The notes under the pieces: generated by a model
What the model saw: the letters and a program-made list of their open reading frames with translations, nothing else
Told to the model about the DNA's origin: nothing
The model's database searches: none
NCBI GenBank assembly: GCA_022113835.1
Contig: JAILWY010000018.1
Coordinates: 7,541,001-7,605,000 of the forward strand
Reading direction: 5' to 3'
Origin: Atopsyche davidsoni
Lineage: Eukaryota; Arthropoda; Insecta; Trichoptera; Hydrobiosidae
DNA: 64,000 nucleotides
Position numbers and translations under genes: made by a program
Part shown: piece after piece, positions 13,009 through 25,490 of the stretch
Layout: each line of letters begins with the position of its first letter
How positions within the stretch are numbered: the stretch's first letter is position 1

Positions 13009-16000
13009 GCCGCCGACACACGACTAACGACTCGGAGACGTCCGGACACACATTATCCGATAAGGCCATCGATTCTTCATCTATTATTTAACATGTCTCC
13101 CGAGTTAAGGTTGTACAACGCACAGTCTGGCTCATCTTGGGAATGTCTACGAGGGTTGAAGTTAATCTGGGGATTTCAGGAATAGTAAAATATATGAACT
13201 TACTGGGCTTAATGAATTTGGAGACAACGCGAAAAAAAAGACTTGCTGTTTTGTTACAATAAATATGTTATGTAGGTATTTTTATCAAATATTATATATA
13301 ATATAAATACTATAATACAAAACTCCTTTCTTATGATATAACTTGAATCTCATTAGACTATTTTTTCTATTTAGAAGTTTTATTTTTTAGAAGAAAAACT
13401 TTTATATATATATGGAGATCTGGAGCATTGAATAATTACAAGAAAATCTATACAATTTTTCATATCTATTTTTATGGATTTGAAAGCATATTTAAATTAT
13501 ACTGCAGTATTGCAGCATATTTGAAAATAAAGTTGATTGTATTTTATATGGGGACTAATTTCGAGCGTATCCCTGCGGTCCTCGCTGGCTCAGTATCGGA
13601 TATCACATCACTTATTCACAGAGACGTGTTACGCCTTACCTGGTAATTATCTGTGCAAATGATATAACTGCGTAAACACCGTGTAACATGACAGTCCCCC
13701 GGCAGTATTCCTTTTGTTTATCTAAAAGGTCGACTAATGATACCACACTTAAAAATCGAGTTCATAAATCATGCTTCCCATTTGAACGTATCCCAAAACG
13801 TGTGAACACAGCTGGTCTATATTTTTCATTAAAAATTAAATAAACGTACTTCATGCATGTAGCATTATTTCAAACCTATTTCAAATATCAAATATCTAAA
13901 TATAAACATAAATATAATGCATATACTCGTCATGTAATAAATATCTTCGATTTTCAGAAAGCCTCCAGACTAGGTATGAAATATTATAGTAAAATTAAAA
14001 ATCTGGGATATTAAAAAAGCTTATACCCAGGTTTTTAAATATTGTATTTTATATATAATAAAGTAAAATTATCGGAATTCGAAGAATATTTATAATATTA
14101 TATTGATTTATTTTTGTATAAAAATAATTCTATGTTTTATTTTTGGTCTATTTTAAAGAAAAACTGTTACAAAAACGGTAACTGAAAATATATAGGTAGA
14201 ATTTTGGCCATGTCATATTATTTAACTACTTCTATTTTATTGTAGTGCATTTATTCGCGAGGATTTGATTTACATTGTCTACAGGATTTGGCAAGGACAC
14301 CTATTATATATCTCTTTTGATGATATATTTATTACCAAAAGCTAATGACCAATAATTTCTTGAGAGTGTAATCTATATACAGCATTAAAAATAGGATTTA
14401 TTCGTCGTAATATTTCTAACCTCGATAGGTATTTGGTTGGCAGCTATTAAGCTGCAGAGGATAAAAGGATATAGAATCCCTCCGTTTTTTAGGATCATAT
14501 TATCCGGAGACATAAAACATGATGTTAATACACGTTTAATAGAGACATTCACGCCCGCCATACAATCCGCCATGCATTGTGATTCCCCCCCAATGTTATT
14601 TTACACGACCGAGCTTCTGTTATCCTGGGACTGTACATATTATTCATATCCATAAATATGATTTATGGGGATTTTTTTAATAAGTTGCCTTAATGTCTCT
14701 ATTTGCTTCGCATGTATCATTCTAATGAGATGGGCTAACGTATGCACAGTTGAAATCACTGAAACGTTTTAAAATTACTATAAATAATATAAGTAGTTGT
14801 ATCACATCTAAATCGATATTTATTTTCAAAAAATATGTGAAATAATTGCGGGACCGATGAATCTGTATCCACACCTCCGTGTTCTCATTATTACACTTGA
14901 TTTGAGATTGCTTGTAGTGCCTTTCTATGCAGTATTGGCGTATTATATACCTACGCAGTTTGGGCAAAAGCAGAGATCAAAGGCGTCTATCGGCGGGAGG
15001 CTGACAGCCCACAACCCCGCGCGGCTAGCACCTCCGCCGAGCGGGGAGGGTGACTTCAGACGCAAGGGAGGGCTCCGGGGCACACGAGAACACTGGAAAC
15101 ACTCAAAGGATTTGTTTCATATATTCCATATTGATTTCAATATTATTAAATTTCATAATTATTATCTCTTCATTGATTCACCGAATAATACTTAAAAAAT
15201 TATAAAATGATTATTATATAAGTGTGCTACTAAAAAAATAATAATTTCAAATTAATTGAGATGCGACTAGTAAATATAAAATGTGTTTTAATATTGACAT
15301 CTAAGCGCGATATTTATGACGGGTGAAGTAAAGACGACGTTTTCAAATGATCAGTAGCTCGCTATCTAGAGGACGTGCGATATGGTTGTTGGATGAAGGA
15401 GAGACTGACAGATGATGGCGGATATCATCTCACGATGATAACCGAACGTAAAGGCGGACTATCTTCTGGCTGCTATCATTACCCAAACCGACAAAAAACA
15501 ATAACCACATAGATTGAAATGGATTTGTTTACATAATTTCATTCGTTGTTGTTAGTTTACTAAATAATATTTGAAAACATTATGGTACTTGTTTACCCTT
15601 ACTGTAAATAAATACAGTAAAAAATATATAATACGCTATTTTTATACTATCGTTACGACGGTTACTATCTTTTGGCGTAATTCTAATGAAGGTGGATTAA
15701 TTGAGTCTTTACAATTTCACCTTAATCTTTTTGATAGCCAAGCAGTTTTTTTAAGTATTAAAATAAATAGATAGATACTTAAAATACAGTATTTGATCTA
15801 TGGCATTTAGCCACACATGTTGAGATACCAAAAAATATTTTTTATTGATTTGTTACTTGATACGGCTAGTCGGTAGACTGCTCTGCGGTCTTACACGTGT
15901 CTTGACAGACAAGATAACTCCCATACCCTCACACTCCAGTAAATCTCTCACCAACAAGATTCCCGGAAGGCGGGAGACACTCACATGGTCAGCACGTGAT

Positions 16001-16646
16001 GTCACATTTGATCACATTATTTTAGTATCGAATCGAATTATGAAGGCCAAAGATTTTAAATACAAATTAAAAACTGTTAATTTACCTGTACTTTGGTAAG
16101 ATATTTGATTAGATTTGGTAGATATATTATCTGAAATCATCAATATGACTAATTATAGTATTTTTAATTGCGCTACGTCCTACGTTTAATGCTATTCAAT
16201 AGTTGAAGAGAAAATAATAAAACACTCGATTATATTATTCTGCTAGTTGTTTGTTATGATGCCCGAGCTCTGTATAACTGAAATACGAGAGATTTTTTTT
16301 ATGTTCAATTGGATGCAAACCGAAGCAACGCGCACGCGCGTGCCTCGCGCTATTGTCTGAGGCCACTCGACCCTTCTGCGTACAATACGGAAAACAAAAT
16401 AAACTTGTATTCCAAGTCCATATCTGGTCCCCTGTTCCTCGGGTAATGATAAGGGACAGGCATTCATAAGGCGGAGGAGATGCCGACGCCTCCAGAGCCG
16501 CACAAAGTCCAGGAAGCGGGCGGGGCGGGGGGCAGCTGCCTCAACAGATGTACTCGCAGCTCGAGTGCGGCGTTCTTCATTTCATATTTATGATACAAGT
16601 CTCTTAATTCGATGTAATACGAGAAGTATGCTGCAATCTGACAGCT

Positions 16647-16647
<1 letters not shown>

Positions 16648-16695
<48 letters not shown>

Positions 16696-16730
16696 TATCA
16701 ATTAATCAAAAAAATATATATATATATAAT
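16648..16730. repeat. (AT)n microsatellite, two blocks
   Basis: The first block runs from about 16648 to 16691; a shorter TA block follows at about 16711-16729 after an AT-rich interruption. Confidence 0.95.
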
Positions 16731-18617
16731 CTGGTGTATACTTTCACATTTAAATAAACAGATTGTTTTAGATTCGCTAGAATTTTCTTTATGAGAATTA
16801 TCACTATTATTACATTTCTAAAATGAAGCTGAGAAATTTTATTTTAATTCAACAAACGAAATTCATATGTGGTTTTATGAATAATAAAAATAATATGAAG
16901 ATTTGGAGGTTTTTTTTATGAAAACTGCAAGCTGCAGTACATTTGGCATTTGATTCGGAGCTGCCCGCCCCACTAACGGTTTTATTATGAAGTGCGGTTC
17001 ATTGTGACGCTCCATTATTTCACCAGGAACTGGTTTCCTTTGAGGACTCCTTCCTGCCACAAAGCAGAGGAAGTGGCACGCGCCAGCTGCCCGAGATGTC
17101 TATCTTCTGATTCCACTCCCGGGTCGCTGCCGTTCCTCAAGACACGTCGAATATTCTTTTGTGTGAATAATTAATTGCCCGGTATTCAGTTTCACTCCAC
17201 GGTGACGACTATACTTGGGTCGAGCGCTGCGATAGGTATGTCATTGCTTCCTCGATTTGTTTTTTTATAAGCGCACATGCCTTGAGCTAACATTTACTAT
17301 AATTGGTCATACTTACAGCTCTACATTATTATATACAAATGCATAGGTAGACATGTATCTTAAAATAATCACTAGTAATATTTCACTTTAAAAATATTTA
17401 AAATTATTGTAATAACTAAATGTTTATCTTTTTGTATATTGACGATATTTCAGGAAGATATCAATTTAAAAAAAAAATAAATACATTTCACGATATAAGA
17501 GTCATATTACGTAAACAAGTTATTTATTAGTAAAACTTGCTAAATTCACGAAAGGGTGTCCTTAAGAAACATTGGGCAAGTTGTGGCACGCTCCCGAGGC
17601 TGGCTCGGTGGGCGTGCCGCCACGTTCCTGTCACTCGGGTCGCAGCTGCAACCCCTGAACTGCTGTCTTTGGAAGATATGAGACACAAGACACAGGACAC
17701 ACGCAACTTCCGCCTCTCGTTTACAAACAGTTGTCTGTTTAAGCGATTCAAAGAGAATCCCATTTATCTCCTTCCGGAGTTTTTCATAAAGATACTAGAT
17801 TAATAATAAGGACTAAAATAAACCTGATGTTCAACGTTCTCATCCAAGAAACAAACTTAATATGCTGATCCGATAATTCAAATGTTATAATTTTAGATTA
17901 GCGATTATTCCATTCGGTCCTACAAAAAAAGCCCCTGTTGATAAAAGTACTGCAAACCGATTTTCGCTGAGAAAACCCTCAGGGCGGTGGCAGGGCGGGA
18001 ACAAGAGCGGATGTGGCAGGCGGCTGTCGGAAGGGCGGGCCCCGCTTGTTTGGTCGATTATCTTGTTAGGCGGCTCACCAGTCACTCACCTCATCCTCGA
18101 AAACTTTTTTGATATTGTTAAAGCCTTCTGGGTTTTAATTATGAATAGGAAGTACATTAAACGGTCCTAATTTGACCCTAAGAATATTTAAAACATAAAC
18201 CCCTTTTAAATTAAAAGAGTATATTTTATTGTATACCTCATTTCTAAAATGAAGCACTAAGTAGCTTAAACGTGTTGACAGGTATATAATTCAAATATTT
18301 TTTCAAATTTTGTTAGTAATACTAGTATTTATTTATATATTTTCTTTGTCTCTATATCTAATGACTATTTTTCGTAAATGCAAGTTCATCTTGATAGAAA
18401 AATTTTTTTGTACGTTTTATATTTTATTGACATAGCTTAAATTTTGCAAAATATTTCTTAAAATTTATTACCCGCTGAAACAAAATATAGTTTTAAAAAA
18501 ATAATTTAACAATCAAGTATTCGGATGATTTGAGCATAAGTTTATCAGCGGAATTGATTTTCCATTCAAAGCTAAAAAATCAGAATATTCTCAGGCACGC
18601 CAACGATCGCACACTGC

Positions 18618-18640
18618 GGGGGGGGGAGGGGGGTGGACGG
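18618..18640 (+). repeat. Poly-G tract
   Basis: Long G-runs (about nine, then six) separated by single A or T bases begin the 18.6-18.98 kb island. Confidence 0.8.
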
Positions 18641-18659
18641 AACAGGGCGACGACTGAAA

Positions 18660-18980
18660 ACTGCTAATTATCTCGTGCAATAAAATTAAAAGGCGTGGGA
18701 CGATATTACAACTGTCGTTTTAAAAATAAACATTTCATGAATGAATGCAATGAGATAGTCCGGGAGAGCGTAGTGATAGCGACACATGGCAGATAAGGCC
18801 GGCGTGATATTAGGGCAGTCATCAGCGCCACTTCCCAAGCAGATACCGAGCAGTCGTGGCCATCCGCGCATCCGCCTGTCTGCAGTGTCCGCTTATCGCG
18901 TGTCCGGCCCGACTTCCGACGCGGCGAGAGCACGCAGAGGATCAGCCTCGCGGAGGCATCGAAGCTTTGCTTTTATCTAA
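18660..18980. promoter_or_regulatory. GATA-motif-rich candidate enhancer upstream of ham
   Basis: Eight GATA/TATC cores occur in about 230 bp (TATC 18669 and 18894; GATA 18702, 18754, 18775, 18792, 18806 and 18842), including AGATAAGG. The island follows a G-rich tract (18618-18640). It resembles the GATA-rich island in intron 1, so the two could be partially redundant enhancers. It lies about 21 kb upstream of the start codon. Confidence 0.35.
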
Positions 18981-19299
18981 ATAATATGGGCCACTTATTT
19001 AGTCGTATGCGCTATTATCAAATATTATTATCATTCCTTGTATAATAATTATTTCAAATAAAAAGTTTATTTTTTGAATTGATATATAAAAAAAAAAATA
19101 AACGTTAGTTCTATTGTGTAGCATTAATATTGTTCTGTTGAAATGTAGATTTGAGTGCTATTCAACGATTTGCGTTTTCACCCACAATGGTGGGGACATG
19201 AGGTCATGATGCTACTTTAGGTTGTAAATCTCGCACACCGAGTGAAACAATGGATTGATAAATAAACTTTATATATCACAAAGGGCTCTGAATTCCACG

Positions 19300-19860
19300 C
19301 TCTGGCCCGCGCCCCTCGCCGTGCGTCGCCCCGCGCGACACAATCAATCACAGAAATATATGAAGTTGCACTAGCCATCGATCCTATTAAGACTGCATCA
19401 TTAAAAACGGACTTTATTGCCAACGGGACCAAATGTGAGTGGTTAAAACGCTCAATGGGCGAGGAGAATAAAAAAGAGCATTCATCGCTGAAGAGGCTCT
19501 CTCGTCCCAAAACGGTTCATTGTCTGAAACCATTACACCATTACTGGAGAAGCACTGCGTCCCCTCCCCTCGGGCCCTCCGCCCCCTCCCCGCCCTCCTG
19601 TCTGCGCCTCCCTCCTCCCGCCTGGCTTTCAGGCCGCGGAGCTTCAGCACACTTCAGATCCACCGGATGTTCTATTTCTGTAAGAGAACTTCCCGGCATC
19701 TACGACCTCCTCGGCGCGAGAGCGACGTGCACTTTACGAGCGACTCCGCTTTCGTTTGTTTATATGAGCGTTAATAATTTCCCGGCATATTCCAGTTCGA
19801 GCTTTGCAGTGTTTGAACTTGGCTGATGCGCTCGGCCGGTACCGGTTAGCGAGTATATTT
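19300..19860. promoter_or_regulatory. Long GC-rich island with C-rich tract, distal enhancer or promoter candidate
   Basis: Over 500 bp of mixed to GC-rich DNA, with a C-rich run at about 19560-19620 and an Ets-like CCGGATGT near 19665. Long frames are open in several phases at once, which is typical of GC-rich non-coding DNA. No initiator, TATA or splice donor stands out. Confidence 0.3.
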
Positions 19861-20659
19861 ATCCGGGAGAGAATGTTGAAAATTTTAATTATTCATTTAG
19901 AAAAATTAAGTTATAAAAATAAACCACAGTTATTTTTTAAAATGGTCGATATTTTGTTAAAATCACCCCCCGACGTTTAGTTTATAAAATAGGATTGTGT
20001 GAAGACCTCTTCCGACCCTTGCTCAAGAGAGTATGATGCATATAAAAGCTGATTTGTGTTTTATTCGGTACTCAAGTACCCGGTTTAGCATGGCCGTATT
20101 CAACCTAGCATACATCGTTATGTAATTCTGATTGCTGATTTCAATTTGACGGTTAGATCTTTAATAGATTACGCAAGTACTTTACGGCAGAAGCAATTGT
20201 GGTCTTGGATTATTTATTTTCTGGTAATGTTAATTTTAATTTTAGGTTTTTATATATTAACAAACAATTTAAGAAAAATAACTTCATTTAAATTTACGGT
20301 ACGAGGAATGAATGCAAAGTTTCACAGAAGGGATGAAGTCAGGGGGCGGAGTCGCAGCGGTAAAGACCGACTCTTTAAATTTTAATTGCAGCATACAATT
20401 TTCTGCAATAGTCATCCCCTCTCAGAAAAGTCTCGCTCGAGGGGAATATTAGAAATAGCTTGAAGTAATTTGTATTATTTTTAAATGTAAAATTTGAAAA
20501 GTATAAAGATTATTTGAGATATTTAAGATCTAATCTAACCTAACCCAATCGTTTTATTTTAAATGGAGCAGGTCATTTGCATACAAGTTTGGCAAATTTT
20601 GATTTTTTTGTTAGTTAAATACATGTCCATATCGATAGTTTTTTATGGGCAGTTAGATT

Positions 20660-20945
20660 ATCGAATAGCTCGAGTCGCTCGGCGAGTCTCACGGCGCGCG
20701 CAAAGATCGACTAATAGTCGAGGAGGGCCGGCCGGGAGCGGCGCGAGGCTCGGACGTGCCGGCGGGCGGATTCCGCGCGCAGGCCGGAACGAGTCGCCAT
20801 CTTCAATAATGGCCGCCGTAAACATTTGTTTTTATTTGATGGCAGCTGAGTGATGCCTGCGCCGAGCCCCGCGAGCGCCGTAAAGGGAAATCGCGCTGCA
20901 GATTGTCGGAGCACGCTGGCGCGCAAAGTACTCGCGTCTTTCCAT
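20660..20945. promoter_or_regulatory. CpG-rich upstream island with GCCAT-type motifs
   Basis: This is one of the most CpG-rich segments outside the ham leader. It contains GCCATCTT and AATGGCC a few bases apart (near 20797-20813), matching the GCCAT core of Pho/YY1 in both orientations. Possible roles are an alternative upstream promoter or a Polycomb-response-like element. No downstream splice donor with supporting exon could be identified. Confidence 0.35.
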
Positions 20946-21984
20946 ATATTCAGCGTGAATCATTAGTTGTACACACATTTTTAATACTATTTGTAATGCA
21001 ACGCTGACAACAATGACCTTTTTAATATTCAACTTCAAAATATATAATTGGTATTAGAAACTGGTTGTGGTTGCTTTTATGTAAGGTAAAAATATTTTTC
21101 ATAGTTTATTAATGGTTTTCACATTTTTTCCGTAGGGGAAACATTAAAATATTAAAACTCTAATTTATCACATTTCCGTGGATACCAATATGATTGTACA
21201 TTTTATGAGTGGGCAGGTTTATAGACTTTGTGAATATTATAAAAATATTAAATGCTTTCTATTTTTATGGTCGATATTTATTGGTTTATTAAGTGTCATG
21301 CGATTATCTTAAGCTGTAACTCCTATCTCAAGTGATTTTTTTATTTTAAATTATCGGATAAATTAAGACTCTAGTTGAATCTACAACCTTCTATCGACAT
21401 AAATGTCATAAATAAACAATCTGGTTAAACATAAATATAAGTGACGGCAGAGGATCTATGCAGTTGTGGTGATCAGAGACTATTCCAGGGGCGCGGCCGC
21501 CCCTGGTGCTAATCCCGCGTCCCTTCGCAGGCATGCCGTGTAGTTGCATTTCAATTAACTCTCGTCCCGCTGCCAGAAGCCCCTTTGTCCTTCCCCGGAT
21601 AATCCAGCAGACGCCATATTTACTGGGAACTTCAATAACTGCTATGATAGCTATTGTGGAAATACACAAAATGAATAGTTCATATCAAATCACAGTTGCT
21701 AGAGATTTGTAAAATATATTTTCACGAAAAAGTTTTAGTTTTCATAATTTTTTTAATAAACATACATACATTTATAGTAACAATCTGCTGTTTTATTTAT
21801 ATTTTTATTGTAAATAAATAATATCACATGGATATTTTCAATAACGTATAATTAGTGTTTAACTGAACTATACATGAAGTGCAAAAATAAATCGACACAA
21901 ATTCCTTTCTAATGTCCAAAAAAAAGTTATTTGTGTACGACTTTTTTTTACAATTTTATATATTTTAAAAGTCAATTATTGACT

Positions 21985-22060
21985 TGTTACTTTAGTGGTT
22001 AGCCTGTTCATGAGATCACCCGTTTTGTCAGGTGAATTCCAAACTGATGACATTAGGCTT
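21985..22060 (+). repeat. Possible degenerate tRNA-like (SINE) fragment
   Basis: A TAGTGGTTAGCC stretch resembles a pol III A box. About 30 bp downstream GGTGAATTCC resembles a damaged B box. No cloverleaf could be drawn, so a SINE relic is more likely than a functional tRNA. Confidence 0.25.
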
Positions 22061-22750
22061 ATTCGTGAAACAATGAATTTATACAAATGCCATAATGAGA
22101 AATGTTACAATCTATTATTAATGAAAATAAAGTTTAAAACACCATTAATATGATTAACGATAAAGATAATTATAATGCATAAATATATACATATAATGAT
22201 AATTATTTAGTATAAATGTATTTTTTTAAGTAGAATATTATTTGTATTTCTATACTAAGATCGCCAGGTAGATTTGACCAGTTGAAACTAAATCATTTGC
22301 TCTGTATTACTTATTTATAAATGCAGAGTAAGACACCCTACTGATATTCTGAGTGAAGGGACGGGAAGCAGGGCGGAGGCCGCGACTGCAGAGGAGTCCC
22401 TCACCGTTTTGTGCACTATTCAACTATAGTAAATAATTACATAAATACCATACATTTTTATTGAATTACCACGCTATGAATTTCTCTCATTTTACGAATA
22501 AAAAAAAAATATTTTTAACATTGTAACATTCTGAGTTTATATCAATAATAAGATTATGAACAGACAGGAGTGCATTTTATCGTCTTGCTCTTGGTTTTTT
22601 TTCACTATGATTTCACCAATGTAATTTCCACAATGTACGTTTGCAACAAAGATACGCATTTCATGCTATTCGACCGTCGTCGCCTTGTTGTCGAGGGAAC
22701 TTATGTAAAAATATAGTATATGCTTTATATATGTATGTATATAATATTAA

Positions 22751-22753
22751 TTA

Positions 22754-22829
<76 letters not shown>
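22751..22829. repeat. (AT)n microsatellite
   Basis: About 79 bp of AT dinucleotides interrupted once by AC near 22771. It is flanked by TAATAT-type AT-rich DNA. Confidence 0.95.
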
Positions 22830-22833
<4 letters not shown>

Positions 22834-24591
22834 TAATATGAGTATCAATCTACCTTTTTCGCCCATTGACTGTTTTAATAATGTTGTTATGAGTCGTGTT
22901 GTATCTTTTCCGGTTGCAAAAAAATCTTAACGCGATATTGTTTTACGTTTATTATTTCTTTCTTCGCTAAATTTGCACAGTTCATCTCGTAAAACAGTAA
23001 ATTATTAAATTATTTTTCAAAGCAGCCCTGGTTTTGCAAAAGAGGGTGGAAGGGGTCGGCGGTTGGCCGCAGGATATGTGAAATTAATTTAACAGTTTTG
23101 TGTGCATACTCCGTCAATACGGGCGCCGCGCAAACCCCTCCCTCCACCACAACAGACCAAACAAAAGCCAAAACTTTATCTCCCCGAGCTGTTGTCTGGG
23201 AGAATTCGTAATCATTTGTGCCTCTGCGCATATGGATACAGCCAACAGGCAATTAGCATTGTTCGAGGGAAAGTTCTGAAAAAAAGTTTGAATCATTCCT
23301 ATGCGAATTCACATTTGTGAAAAATCAGATAACGATTCATTCGTATAGTAATTAATACGTGATCTTCAGTCTGAAATATAATATTTTAGTATAAGGAAAA
23401 TTTGTAGAAAATATGTGTGAACAAAAGATGTTGCCGCGTACTGTAAATATGGATATTGTAACTAATTCATTTATTAAAAAAAAAAAATAGTAGAGTATTT
23501 ATTTTAGAGGCATATTTCTCGTCAAATGTCATCTTATAAGAAAGCGGCAAGCGAGAAGAGTAATCCTTATTTAAGGAATCTTACTAACGCGATTAACTCT
23601 GTAAATTGAATCATGGTGTGGAAGACAAACTTAGCTATATTTACTTTTGAATACTAAAATATACGAATGTATGGCTTTAAAAATTATCACCAAGAAGTAA
23701 TGACAGTGTCTAGTGGTCTCGCACTCTAATTTTTTTCTAAAGAATAACTAATAGCATAAATTAATAATATATTCCACAATATTATATAAATATAATTATA
23801 CTTTAACATCAACTTTCTTGTGACAAAAAAAATTCAGACTTTTTAGAAGAACCATTGTAAAGCAGAATAAATTGTAAAATGGAAAATAGAAAATTATCGT
23901 AAAGTATATTTAAAATAAAATATTACAAGTACACCTAGCTTCATTTTTGCTAGGAATCGGTTTATATTGAATAAAAAAAATCTTCGTTGGCCTTTGCTAA
24001 CGATTTCTTTTATCCGCGGCAGTATTATACCATTTTACCAGTCAATTATATAATGAAGACTTCATTTGTATGACTTGACTGACTGTAGATGCTTTGTGGA
24101 AAAAATCTTTGTTTTCCTTTCTCGGTCTGGGCTGTTGTTCTCTCCCTCCTTATTAGAATCGATCTCAATATCTACAACTGCCGGGGGAAAAAATCCTTAA
24201 GTTACTTCCACATGTACGCGACCGCGAGTGGCTTCAAAACGATTTGTTTAGCGAAAACACCGTGAGAGCTCGTTGGAATTATTCGGATTCAATTTATCAG
24301 TAAGAAGCGAGCAGTTTTATAGTTAATGACAAATGATATATTTTTAAAAACTCAAAATAGAGTAGTGTGTTATTATAAAGTTGTATTTTTAAAAATCAAT
24401 GTTCTCTTTGGTTTGTTTTGGGGATAATAAGTTTTTGGGTAGATGACAAAAAAATCTCATCTACGGTTACGGGATTACTCAAGCCTTCATATTTCAACGG
24501 TTTCTTTAGATTTAATTTTTATGAAGAGGCAAAAACACTTAAATGTATTCTTTTGTTTTACGAATTTTTTTCTAAATTATCATATCATATG

Positions 24592-24610
24592 CTTGTGTGA
24601 TCTGTTCAAT
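24592..24610 (+). repeat. 19-bp direct repeat, copy 1
   Basis: CTTGTGTGATCTGTTCAAT here is identical to 25472-25490, 880 bp downstream, in the same orientation. The flanks are unrelated. No function is recognised. Confidence 0.85.
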
Positions 24611-25471
24611 ATTAAAAATAAAGAGGTGAGCTATGTTATTGGTTATCGTTATTGCTAATTGAAATTGAATTGAAATGTAGCAAAAGAAATATTAATGTTT
24701 TCTGAGAGGTCTGATGTGTCACTTGATTGCGGTGCGCAAGCTTTGAGTTCAGTTCATGTGAGCTAGTGAAGAGCGAGCTGGAGTCCCGCAGCCGGAGCAG
24801 GCGGGGCTCGACCGTCGAAATCAATGTCAGACCCCAGATAATGAGCCGAAGGGCCCTCCGGTCTGCGACTCCGAGACTGTTTATTGTTTTCTATTTAAAA
24901 ATATACCTAGGGGAGATTTGTTATGAGAGATCTTTACGGTCTTGAAAAAGTATTATAAATACACCTTTGTCCAGATTTTATGCTTTAAAAATATTGTTAT
25001 AAAAAAATTGTAGTTTTCGATAGATAAAATGAAATATTTTTTTATAGTCTGGCTTAGTGACTTGAAAAGTATTGTAGTAATTATAATTTTTTTTTTTATT
25101 TCAAATAATCATCAAAAACATAAATTTGTATGTATTATCAAATAAAGAATTTAAATAAAATAGTTTTAAATATAATATTTATTAATAAAAATATTTAATT
25201 CAATTCACAGCAATTATTAAATTCGAATTGTATTCCCTAACGGACAAACGTTCCTCATGTTGTAAAGAAATGGCGAATGCTCTGTCTGCGACAAAACCTT
25301 GAATGGAAGGCAAAACACCCTGTGGAGCTTTAGCCTCATTGTTGTTAATCAATCAACGGGGCTCATTTAAAACGCTCTAAACTTCTGAATTTATACTGAA
25401 CTGACAACGCTCTTTGCCCCCGCGGCGTGCTCTGCAAGACGTTTCGCTAGAGTGAACCATTCATCCGGAGT

Positions 25472-25490
25472 CTTGTGTGATCTGTTCAAT
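25472..25490 (+). repeat. 19-bp direct repeat, copy 2
   Basis: Exact copy of 24592-24610. This copy ends a mixed-composition island (25240-25490), while the first lies in AT-rich DNA. Confidence 0.85.

Larger units (their letters stand above)
12961..20100. other. Upstream gene desert, segment C: no gene; AT-rich with islands
   Basis: No supported gene. Islands lie at about 12961-13160 (G-rich tract and an inverted GATA pair TTATCCGATAA at 13053-13063), 13545-13760, 14400-14660, 14940-15110, 15300-15500 (GATGAT/ATCATC inverted elements), 15860-16030 (CACGTG), 16310-16640, 16950-17260, 17540-17790, 17930-18110, 18590-18980 and 19140-19860. The last two are the longest. No coding signature was found in any of them. 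Confidence 0.55.

Noticed and set aside
14857..15195. 112-codon plus-strand open frame
   Set aside because: Composition shifts sharply along its length, from AT-rich to GC-rich island to AT-rich, with no family signature; read as a chance frame.
15850..15890. A-box-like GGCTAGTCGGTAGAC suggesting a tRNA or SINE
   Set aside because: No B box follows within a workable distance.
19455..19826. 123-codon plus-strand open frame
   Set aside because: Pro/Ser/Arg-rich translation of a C-rich tract; a second frame is open over the same stretch.
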